45,126 bases of DNA from Guillardia theta CCMP2712 (lineage: Eukaryota > Cryptophyceae > Pyrenomonadales > Geminigeraceae), in contig NW_005434439.1 of NCBI RefSeq assembly GCF_000315625.1, positions 1-45,126 of the forward strand, given 5' to 3'. Numbering within the stretch: the stretch's first letter is position 1; every line of letters begins with the position of its first letter. This document shows positions 35,817-45,126 of this stretch, one piece after another. The notes below the pieces were generated by a model. It was not told where the DNA came from, ran no database searches, and saw nothing but the letters and a program-made list of their open reading frames with translations. The translations under genes were made by a program, and so were the position numbers.

Positions 35817-37212
35817 TCGTTGAGCATCAAAGAAATCCTAGCACGTCCGTTCCGCTTGTTCAGGTCCTATCCACTCTTCTCAGAACAAGATACGAGTCAG
35901 TTGTGTCCGAATACAGACGTCCAAGTCGCAGCAAGTCGAGCTTGCCCGACTTTAGTTCTCTACAAACTCTCCTAGAAATTCTCTGCTTGCAGCGATGGTC
36001 GGCTAGTGGATGTCAGAGAAAGAGGAGCGATCAAGGCTATCCCACCTCTGTTTCGAGCAGGAGGAGACGCGGCGAAGGGTGGCAAGACGGTAGGCTAGGG
36101 CGGGGACAGGACAGCAGCAGTCACCACTGCCAGGCGACCACCTTGCAAATCCACAGGGGTCATGGGTCTGAAAAATGAAGGTGAGAAATGGGGGTAGTAC
36201 ATGGAAGTTGGGGGGTACTCGCAAGCCGGGGGTTCAAGACTACCCCCCTTTGGGAGGTAGTGACGCTGACCAAAAGCTTATGCGAACCCAAGAATATCTT
36301 ACAACAGCGAAGAGTAACGTGACCACTCCATGTGTGTAGGCGAACCATCAGCATTTCTGCTGACATTGGTTCGAAACGTTGTGATTTCGGAAATCTCCTG
36401 ATCGAAACGTTGTCTTTTTAATCTTTTTTGATTTGACTAGGGACACGGGATGTTGAAATTTAAGTTTTTCGTATTAGACAAGCAGAGACCCACCCCTGAA
36501 ATCATGGTAGAAGGACCGGGTGTACAATCTGAGGCGGGCTTGAAATAACTCAGTCTCAGGCTTGCAACGGTTGAGATCATCAGTGACCTGGGGGTAACGT
36601 AATTGCAACAGTATGCCCCCGGATCCTCCGTCCCTACCCCCGAATTCCCATCAGAAAGAAGGGGAAAGTACCCGTCTTGCACGCAGGGGACTCTGGAGTC
36701 ACAAATGCTAGGTCCAAGTGTATCCCACCCCCCACTCCAACCTCTTCAACCCCTGACATGAGACCGGCTAGGGTGGGTCTCTTTGTAGTCACGTTCTTTT
36801 TTTGTCACAGACGATCGGACTCCGATCATTGCTCTGACCGTGATCAGCGCCGGGCTCCGAGTGGCTTGCTGGCCGGCGGGGCCCACTTCAGTGCGGGCGG
36901 CCCGTGCGGCGGCCCGGCGGCTCTCAGAGTCTGCCGACCCCGTGAGCCGGGCTCAATGAGTCGATACGGCACCACTTGGCCGACTCGCCGCCAACTTCCG
37001 AAGTTCGGCTGCCCCGGCCCGGGTTCGGAATCGCCCGGCTTGAGCGGCCCTGAGCGGCAGTCGCCGCCGAGTCTCGGAGTCGGCTGAGTTCAAGGATTGA
37101 CGGTCAAACGTGACGCCGGTGAACGGTCTTCAAGGGCCGAGTTCGGTGCCCGGAAACTCTACTAGTAGTAGCTGAGACTTTGAAGTCCGACTAGCTGAAA
37201 CTACTCGGCAAC
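35817..37212. other. Intergenic, C-rich and GC-rich
   Basis: No supported gene. 36180-36260 and 36480-36750 are rich in ACCCCC words. 36810-37090 is a GC-rich block with GATCGGACTCC at 36813-36823. There is no coding signature on either strand. Confidence 0.6.
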
Positions 37213-38711
37213 TCAGACGATGCAACGAAACTTGAAAGTCCACGAGAAGTTGTCGTTAGGGAGGACCACGACGAGAGTGCCGAATTTCTCGCCCTGGAAG
37301 GAGCAAGAGGCGATCCAACATCAGCTAGCAGTGTGAGGGAGAGTACAGTCACCTTGTCAGCGATGCTTCCCGTGTATTTAACCTCCATGAACTGCGAAAA
37401 AGGCGGTAAGGGGAATCAGCAGGAAAGGGGAGAGGAGGAGAGGGAAGAGGGATGGAGAGGAGCAGCATGCGGAAAGAGAAGTACACTGAGGTTGTCTGAA
37501 AAGCTACCTGGGGCTCCCCTCCTCTTCGCTGAAGAGTTCCGCTGGAGGGCTCGACCTTCCACCCTGGTGCAGAGTCCGGGGTGAAGCCAGCTACGAAGTC
37601 TTCAAACGTCATGCTGGAATAGGAGAAATTAGAAGCACAAACAGGCCGGGTCAGGATCATCTCGTGCCTGTTTGGCTCGATCATGATCTCCGTAGAGGCC
37701 TCGCCCATGGCACTGTTCTGTTGTACCAGTCATCTTGATACACAATCATGTTCTCTCCCTAAAACAGCTCTATACTCCACATGCTTCCTTTCTCCACTCC
37801 TGACTCCTTCCTCTGCATTCTCCCCGCCCTTTCTTTCATCCTCGCTTTCTCCCTAATACCCTCCACAGCCTGATTCTTCCCTCTCCATACCCACCATGCG
37901 GAGATCAAATCGGGGGTCTCCAGAAGCAAAGTCTCCGTCGATCCTCCAGGGATGGGCCTGCGTACAGATCCTTCAGTCACCTGAAGCTCTTGGAAGCAGG
38001 AAGAGGAAGGAACCTTGAACTCTACTTTGTCGTAAGTCAGGCGCTCAACCGTCCTGACTTCGGTCTTGTCCGCCGAAAGCATGCTCGACAGCTTCGTGTT
38101 CGCATCTCCTCCAGTCGCCGCGGCTCCTACAGCCACAGTCATCGGACTACGAGCCGGCACCTCGCTCGCTCCATTGTCCACCTGACGTGAAGCCAGTTGA
38201 GTCGACCTGGTTCCATTCTCAGACGCTGATGTTCACCTCCCCCTCCCCCTTCCTACCACGTTGCCGTTCTCGTCAGGGAAATAATCGCCAACATCGACAT
38301 TCCCTGAGTTCCCCTGATGGTGATCGGGCTTCCACTCGCTTCCAGAATCGAAGATGACTGACACCTGGAGAACAACATCAGCTAATTCACTTCTTCACAT
38401 CTTCGTTAGCTTGCACATCCGACTCCTCTTCTTCCCCTCTACTCTTGTCCATCCTCCCTCATCTCTTCTCCCCCGCCTCGCAACTCCTCCATTCATAACT
38501 TGCTCCTGGCACTCTTGCCAAACACTGCTACACAACTGCACATCTCTTCTCACCTGGGAGCCACCAAGCGAGGACTGCTGCGAACGCGGGCAGAGGCTGC
38601 CAGGGCTGGAGCCTTGCCTCTGAGAGCAAGAGGCGCGCTCAAGCCAAATGCCTCGACGCACGATGCAGCCAGCAAGGAGGAGGCGACGACAAAGAGGACG
38701 GAGCGGAACAT
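37213..38711 (-). CDS. Plastid-targeted protein with C-terminal beta-sandwich-like domain
   Basis: Minus-strand exons 38711-38565, 38364-38257, 38181-37891, 37717-37508, 37391-37353 and 37293-37213 give 291 aa in phase. The N-terminus is a signal peptide (MFRSVLFVVASSLLAASCVEA) written here in part as LFVVASSLLAASCVEA, followed directly by FGLSAPLALRGK and an Ala/Ser/Arg-rich stretch. That is the bipartite presequence (signal peptide plus Phe-led transit peptide) of complex red plastids. The mature part has an acidic segment (DSGSEWKPDHH; DVGDYFPDENG), a central block (TEVRTVERLTYDKVEFKV) and a C-terminal region (FEDFVAGF, GWKVEPSSGTLQRRGGEPQ, FMEVKYTGSIADK, GTLVVVLPNDNFSWTFKF). The Pro-x-Ser-Gly-x-Leu and Gly-Gly-Glu pattern resembles MSP/ASH Ig-like beta-sandwiches. 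The function is unknown. The first donor (TTG|GTGGCT) is chosen for phase; a stronger GTGAG lies 11 nt downstream but breaks the frame. Confidence 0.7.
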
Positions 38712-41700
38712 CTTCAAGGCAAGATCAGTTGTACTTCCATCGGGTGTCAGAAAGTGTTTGTGTGAGCGAGTGTGAAATCTGAGATGATGCTTGTTACTCC
38801 CTCAAAGACGAGAGAACTAGATGAAAGCTACTCCAGGACTTGCGCAATTCGACAACAATGAGAAATGAGAAATTGGGGCAAAAATCTCTTCAGCAAATTG
38901 CAGAGGGACGCATCAATGGATCCAGTTGTCACAAATCCATTAGGAAAGCTTCACTAAGTACATTCTAATCTCTCCTCTCCGTCTTCATTTCTGGAACTTC
39001 TTCTATTAAATTCTTCCTTACTCCATTGGATGTCTTACTTCTCAAGCCTTCAGCTTTCTCCAACTCCTCCATTTTCTGTGTGTGTAGTATTTACTTCTCT
39101 GTGATCTACTCAGGACAAGCAGTGAAACAAGGATTGATCATCACTATTATTCAATTATGATGTTGCAGCTATCTCCTTGCATCTCAAACATGATATGGGC
39201 ATTCTCATTTCCTCCCCTATCCCCCCTCCTCTTCCTCCTTCGCATTGCTTCGCCTTTCTATCAGTTATGGGAAACAAACATTTATCCTGCTTTTCTGTCT
39301 CAACATACGCGTTACACCCCTGCATATCCGCCTTCAATCATTCCTCCTCCATTTCTCTTCTCCGCCTGTTCTTTGCTTGTATCTTCTACCCTACCCCACC
39401 CCTCCTCACGTCAGAATTACCCCACCCCACCCGGTAAAAGGAGCTGTTGACCTACCACACGGAGGACTTGGTTTCACTACCCACCCACCCCTGCAGACAT
39501 GTCAAGATGCATTGCTTCACTTATCTACCCATTTATGATCCTATGAAAACAGGGAAAAGGACCGGTACGTTTCGATTCACCCCCTTGTTACCCTCCCAGC
39601 ATTGTTTTTCAGCACCCTACCCTTACCACAACCACATACCCCACCCCACTGCAAAATTGAGGCCCCCCAACTATCGTGGCTTCTCCTTTGTTTCAAATTT
39701 GTCTGGACAATTTGAAGTTTGATAGTGGAAGACTTTGAAGTTCTCAGCCTCTGCTGCTCTCAGTGAACCTGCCGGGCGGCGGCCATCGGGCCCGGTATGG
39801 CTCAATTTGACAATCATTGTATATATCATGGTACTATTTGAAAACTTTGGTACTGATTGCAGTTTTTTACCACATAAAATATTTATTAGCTTCCCCCTGA
39901 GTACACTTACAATAATAAGTTTTAAGAGGTATTTCGATGGGATATTCCAAATCGTTCATTGATCTGTCTGAATTTCAAATGTGAGGCGGTACGTACAGCA
40001 AGCTCAAGTTGTCGGGCCTCAACCCCACCCCTTCAATAAACTCACCACCCACCCCCCAGGGTTCTCTTAACTCCTTTTCAGTCATCCGCCTAATTAGAAT
40101 CCAGAGGCCCGGGGACTTGGGGAATACGACCCCATGAGAAAGTGGTGGGTGGTCTCTCGGATAAATCGCGACAGGGGTAGGGGTATCACATGTGTAGCAG
40201 AGGGAACACAATGTACGAAAACACGGGGTGGAGTCATCTTCGATGCAGGACATTTTCGAGGGGTGGGGTGTTTTGGTGGGGTGGGTGAGGTGAGGTAGAC
40301 AGAAACCATATCCGAAGCTCACATGCTGTGAGCTACCCGCCCAAACTACCCCAACTACCCCACATTCTACTAGTAACCTTTTGCAGACCCCCTCCTAGTT
40401 CCAGACTGCTAGTAGTGATACAAGTACCGGTGCAGGGCTCAAGATCATACGCTCGTATCTCAGAGCATTCGTTGCTGTTGGTGTAGAAGTCAAATGTTTC
40501 TCGAGTGCTGTCATAATGCATTTATGCGAGGTGCCTACCCTGTCACACAGACTTCATAATTCGCCTACCCCCTGAACGATGAATCTAATGCAATGATTCC
40601 TTGACCCACCCCTGTATCCTAGAGGGATCAATTCGTTCAACCCACCCCCAAGTATATCTCCACCCCTATTTCATGAGCACTACCCACCCCAGGGAATGTC
40701 CACTGTCCGACCACCGGTGATGGCTGGCAGTCATTACATCCCGATGACTTCCAACCACACAAATCGTAGCTAGCCATGGGACCCACCCCTGGAACAAGCT
40801 TGATTTGAAAGATGTACCGGTGACTTCCCTCCAAAGTACCCACCCTTTTTCCCTATTTCCATCGGCAAACAACCTACATCCAAGAATTCAAACTCCACCA
40901 CCCCACCCTACGGCTCAGGACCCTGCTCTGACTGATCCTACCCCCTTATCTATCAGCCCCATATCAGCCTCAAGGTTAAGCCGCATATCGGCCCACGACC
41001 AATAACCCCTGACAGTGTGTACCCACCCTTTTCCTACGTAGTACCCACCCTTCCTAGGGTCTTCGAGGACCTGGCTCATTAGGCTGTGATACCTCGCTCG
41101 GACAAATACCCACCCTGAAGTTGGTAATTTGAATATATTGATTTAACTTTTCAAATTTCAAGTTTATTTCTTTCCTAAACTTGAAACTTTTGAGAGCAGT
41201 GGCGAAACAGTTTGATATTCGCTGAAAATTTGTTGAGGGGTCATCTCAAAACCTGCATACGCTCGAGGCTGCGAATGACCCACCCTCACCCTTATCTCTA
41301 TTGATTTCAGTACCCCAGCATGGCAGTGACCCCCCTTCGGTACTACATTCAATTATGCACCCTACCCATTTAGGGCCAGGACCCCGACCCCCCAGTCACG
41401 CGTCGTTCCCTGCCGCCGCCCTTCCCGCCCCTCTCATGGCTCCGCTGTTGCCTGTTCGCCAGCACTCCCCCCGCCTTCCTTGTTGACCTGATCGCCTCCT
41501 CCTCTCCTCTCATCTCCAATCCATGGCGAGAAGTGTCAGCCTTTCCCGTGAATGGCCTACTGACTTGCATCTACTGATCTTTCAGCGCTAGAAATGCAAG
41601 ATTTATGAACAAACCGATATTACTTGGATGGCAAGGCGCAACCTAGCCTTTGATAGAAAGTGCAGTATCAGGGCGCCTTACAGCCTCATCTCATCAAATC

Positions 41701-42250
41701 ATTTTATTGATATGTGGTCATTTAAAGTGACTCTTTTCAGTCGTGAAAGTGAAGTGTCTGCAACTCATGTCGTGACCTTGTTGAAGCAAAACATTATGCG
41801 CGATAAGATTATTGATTTTCTCCCATGTCACTAGAAGAAGGAACGCGACATTCTCCTGAGTAGTATGACTAAGTTAGAATGTGCTCTATCGCTTTCTTAA
41901 CTCGTCCCCACATTTTGTTGTATGTGAAGGGTTATTCCCTGCAGTACCGCACGTTTCAATACTGTTGTCATGAGCGAAATCCATACTATTGCATGTCCTG
42001 CGAAATTATCGTTTGCCATCATTATCTGCAACAGAATGTCTTGTGTGATATTCCATGAAGGGGACACGGCTATTCTAATTGTCTGTATGGCAGGGCCGAC
42101 CGGAGCCAGTTGTACCAAAGATCGCACTGTTTCAATAGTTCTGCTAACGTGAGTTCAGGATCTTGTTTCGTTTTCTTTCCAAGATTTGAAATGAAGAATG
42201 GATATTGACATTGCTTGCAACAGGATAACTCACATAAATCGGTAAAAAAA
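38712..42250. other. Long intergenic region with C-rich tracts
   Basis: 3.5 kb without a supported gene. Positions 39370-39670 and 40330-41400 are dominated on the plus strand by ACCCACC/CCACCCC words, whereas 40130-40300 is G-rich on the plus strand, i.e. the pattern is inverted. 39800-39960 and 41130-41190 are AT-rich. 41600-42240 is of ordinary composition, with open frames on both strands but no recognisable product. The PP1 promoter must lie at the right end. Confidence 0.6.
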
Positions 42251-43641
42251 ATGTCTGCGACAATAGATGGGGAGACAGAAAAAGCGGTGGATAGTATTAT
42301 TGAAAGACTTTTGGCGGTTCGAGGAAATAGACCGGGGAAGGTGAGGATTCATCAACGCGACCGTGAAATCTTGCTTTATTGTTAACGTCTTCTACCTTGA
42401 AATTTGAAATGTCAACTTGAGGCGGAAATCCTCAATTTTTCAATCACAACACCTAATCATGTTATTAGGCCACACAAGTTTCTCTCAAGGAGGAGGAGAT
42501 TCAAACACTAGTTACGAAGGCAAGAGAAATTTTTATGGCACAACCAGTTCTGCTCGAACTCGAAGCGCCGTTGAAGATAGTAGGTGACGTACATGGACAG
42601 TAAGTTGATTACGGTATAAGGAAAAGTGTTGCTTACGATGTTTCGCAGATACCCTGATTTGCTGCGCTTGTTCGAATATGGTGGATTTCCACCTGAAGCG
42701 AACTATCTGTTTCTTGGCGACTATGTCGATCGAGGACCTCAAGGATTGGAATGCATCTGTTTGCTCCTCGCCTACAAGATCAAATACCCCGAGAACTTTT
42801 TTATGCTGAGAGGAAATCATGAATGTTCATCCATCAATCGAATCTACGGGTATGAAACGTCGCACCATCAGATGAGCTTGACACCATGTCAGATTCTATG
42901 ACGAATGTAAGCGCCGCTACAGCTTGAAGCTTTGGAAAGCGTTCAATATGGTGGGTGAATTTTTGAATTGACTGAATTCAATCTCACTGTTGCTTGTTAG
43001 GTTTTCAATTGTCTCCCGATCGCTGCGATTGTATTCTTCCTTTGTTTCCAGCGTGCACATCATGGCTTACTTGAGTCCTTAGGTTGATGATAAGATTTTT
43101 TGCATACATGGAGGATTGTCGCCCGATTTGAACAGCATGGAGCAAATTCGCCGCATTTTGCGTCCAACCGATGTTCCAGACACTGGCTTGCTTTGCGATG
43201 TTCTTTGGGCAGATCCTGATCCCAATATCCGTGGATGGTACTATGATTCATAGATTGAAAAGAAGATTCACACGTGTGTAGGGCTGAGAGTGATCGAGGT
43301 GTATCGTTCACCTTTGGGGCTGACATTGTTGAGAAGTTCAATCGGAAGCACGTGAGTTCATACCTTGAGTTTGATTTCTGAATTTGATGAGATATTCTCA
43401 GGACTTTGATCTCATTGTCAGAGCGCATCAAGTGGTGGAAGATGGATATGAGTTCTTTGCGAGACGGCAGTTGGTGACGGTGTTCAGTGCGCCTAATTAC
43501 TGTGGAGAATTTGACAATGCGGGGGCTATGATGTCCGTGGACGAAACTCTCATGTGCTCATTTCAAGTGTTGCGTCCAGCAGAGAAGAAGAAAGGTGTGA
43601 TCGGCGGTCGTGTTTCTACTCCAGCAGCAAGCAAACGGTAA
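42251..43641 (+). CDS. Serine/threonine protein phosphatase PP1 catalytic subunit
   Basis: Eight exons: 42251-42340, 42469-42599, 42649-42849, 42893-42950, 43001-43030, 43083-43237, 43282-43351 and 43402-43641. They sum to 975 nt (324 aa), the normal PP1c length. It removes phosphate from Ser/Thr in many processes, with targeting by regulatory subunits. All PPP-family signatures are present: GDVHGQ (about 69), GDYVDRG (about 96), [54 protein letters not shown] and the [14 protein letters not shown] block just before the C-terminus. The two metal-site Asp/His/Asn residues and the catalytic His are intact. The short C-tail ([19 protein letters not shown]) is basic and carries a TP site in the position of the CDK-regulated Thr of PP1. 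The ATG at 42251 follows an A-run. Confidence 0.97.
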
Positions 43642-43989
43642 AACAGGATGCACACGATGACGAGTCTGCATAGAAATAAATAATTTCAAGTTTATTCGGA
43701 TCAAATGCGGTTGCTGGGCTTTGTGCGGCGAATGTGCAGTCATCTGGTCAGATGAGGGAGATCTTTGGAGAAGACTGGTCAAGTTGTACATCGTCGGAGA
43801 AAGTACAGGAAGGTTAGAGACACTTAGAGACTTTTTTGGGTGACAGGTATGGATGAAAGTATAATCCATTTATCAAGGACCGCTCGTTGCTGTCGCCGAT
43901 TCACCTTACTGTACAATGGCAATGCTGACAGGCAGCTGATCAACTGGAAGACACTCCCAGCGTTTTCTTCGCGAGCTGCGACTCGTCAC

Positions 43990-45126
43990 TCCTCACACTG
44001 CAAAGGTAAGTCGAGTCAAACCTCGAGGGCCGTGAAGAAGACAGCTCCTCTCAATGCCATCCACACCTGCCAGACCCGTCACGTGACTTACAACACGTCC
44101 TCCTCTTGCCATTCGCTGCGGCGCTCCGAGAAACAGAGCAGCGCCTCCTTCGTGCTTGAAGATTTTCATCCCAACCTGCACTACTCCCTCGCTCTTCCCC
44201 ACAGCCTCCTTCCTTGTCTTGCCGCCGACGGCTCCTCCTGCCCCCTGTAACATGATGCGCGACCTGATCGTGTCGATGGGCGTGAGGACGAGGCCGTTGA
44301 CGAGGCCCTGGAAGGCTCCGATCTAGGGGCATCGTGAGTGCGCGCGAGCAACTTGCAACAAGTTACGCATGAGTCCTCCCACGGCTGGATCTCCCTAGAA
44401 AGATCAAGTTCAGACTGACTCTCGTACAACCCTCCACTGATCAAACCCCCAGCGCTCCACCCTGCTCCCACCCCACCCATCTCCCTCCCTTGGCGGGAAT
44501 TACCTTGGGGTAATGACCTTCTTGTAGCGATGCCGAACCCCTTCGTAGATCATGTACCTTTCAATCGCTTCAGCTCCTCCTCCTCCATCCTCTTTCACCG
44601 GTCACGTCATCTGCAGCCGCGGAATGTGCAGCAGCATCCATGCTCGGGATCCGCTGTAGAGGGCTGAAACTCCCCTGGATGAGCACGAGTCTTGAGAGAG
44701 GAGAAGCTGGTAGGGGAGCGAACCTCTCTCGTATGATGTGGGAGATACCCTGGGAGAGGCTGTCGTGAACGTGATTCTAGCAGGGCATGTCAGCGAAGAC
44801 AATGTGGATGAGAGACTAGGAGGAACAAGATGGCAGAGGACGAGGGAAGTGCATGGGAGAGCAGCGGAGAGCAGCGGAGTAAGGCAGGGGGGAAGCAGCG
44901 GAGAGCAGCGGAGTAGAGGCAGGGGAGAGCAGGGGAGAGCAGGGGAGAGCAGCGGAGAGCAGGGGAGAGCAGCGGAGAGCAGCGGAGAGCAGCGGAGTAG
45001 AGGCAGGGGAGAGGGGTGTAGAGGCAGAAGAGGAGGGGGTGAATTCCAAAGGGGAAAGGAGGTCAGGTATGGGTTTGAAAACCTGCAGTCGCAACTTGAG
45101 CACGTCTGTGGGTATCTGAATGATAC
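43990..45126 (-). CDS. Mitochondrial carrier family protein (5' end beyond window)
   Basis: Exonic pieces on the minus strand: about 45126-45083 (IPTDVLKLRLQ, a carrier signature PxDxxKxRxQ), about 44762-44625 in two pieces (SQGISHIIRERGVSALYSGS, AWMLLHIPRLQM), about 44555-44512 (YMIYEGVRHRYKKVITP), about 44394-44353, 44330-44251 (AFQGLVNGLVLTPIDTIRSR, a second signature PIDTIRSRIMLQ) and 44250-44090 (VGMKIFKHEGGAALFLGAPQ, RMARGG). Three repeats of about 100 residues, each with a Px[DE]xx[KR] motif, define SLC25 carriers, which move metabolites across the mitochondrial inner membrane. At least two signatures plus the intervening EG-loops are visible. The upstream repeat and start are outside the window, and the last exon is unresolved. 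The substrate cannot be told from what is present. An intron holds a 10-bp-type minisatellite. Confidence 0.75.
44850..45012 (+). repeat. Minisatellite of GGGAGAGCAGCGGAGAGCA-type units
   Basis: Interleaved units GCGGAGAGCA and GGGGAGAGCA plus GTAGAGGCAG spacers, purine-rich on the plus strand (pyrimidine-rich on the sense strand of the carrier gene). It lies between the first and second visible carrier exons, hence intronic. Confidence 0.9.

Noticed and set aside
41970-42152. Open frames on both strands upstream of PP1
   Set aside because: Short, with no family match or splice partner. Treated as intergenic.

Overview
The window looks like nuclear DNA from a single-celled photosynthetic eukaryote. 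Genes carry many short GT-AG introns (mostly 45-120 nt, often with GTGAG or GTGCG donors) and lie on both strands without operons. Proteins such as ATR, an HSF-type factor and PP1 are eukaryotic. One gene (37213-38711) encodes a signal peptide followed directly by a Phe-containing, Ala/Ser/Arg-rich stretch, the bipartite presequence expected for a plastid of secondary (red-algal) origin, and a cyanobacterial/organellar-type threonyl-tRNA synthetase is also present. I infer a cryptophyte (Guillardia-like). That is inference, not proof.

Layout. 1-1043: intergenic, with a perfect 22-bp hairpin and a GC-rich block. 1044-2986 (+): membrane-anchored collagen-like protein. 3115-6041 (-): organellar ThrRS in eight exons. 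6042-8056: intergenic, with AT-rich and GC-rich blocks and a 40-bp tandem repeat. 8057-15043 (+): large unrecognised helical protein with a C-terminal EF-hand and introns full of simple repeats. 15311-15856 (+): 64-aa membrane protein. 15861-17574 (+): SIW14/PFA-DSP-type phosphatase. 17720-19102 (-): two-TM Cys-rich protein of ten exons. 20566-22788 (+): DnaJ protein lacking its zinc finger. 23314-23664 (-): small protein with a mitochondrial-like presequence. 25126-34364 (+): complete ATR checkpoint kinase, 15 exons, about 2799 aa. 34406-35816 (-): protein with a C-terminal HSF-like DNA-binding domain. 37213-38711 (-): plastid-targeted protein of unknown function. 42251-43641 (+): PP1 catalytic subunit in eight exons. 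43990-45126 (-): mitochondrial carrier running off the window.

Most exon models were built by hand, joining GT-AG boundaries so that reading phase is kept. For ATR, PP1, the phosphatase, the two-TM protein, ThrRS and DnaJ the summed exon lengths are multiples of three and the junctions restore family motifs, so these are strong. The collagen-like, EF-hand and carrier models have unresolved ends or middles. The genes do not form an obvious pathway. The intergenic DNA is patterned: GC-rich islands share an 11-mer, and long strand-biased ACCCACCC-like tracts fill the regions around 19.5-20.0 kb and 39.3-41.4 kb. I see no rRNA, tRNA, CRISPR array or intact transposon.
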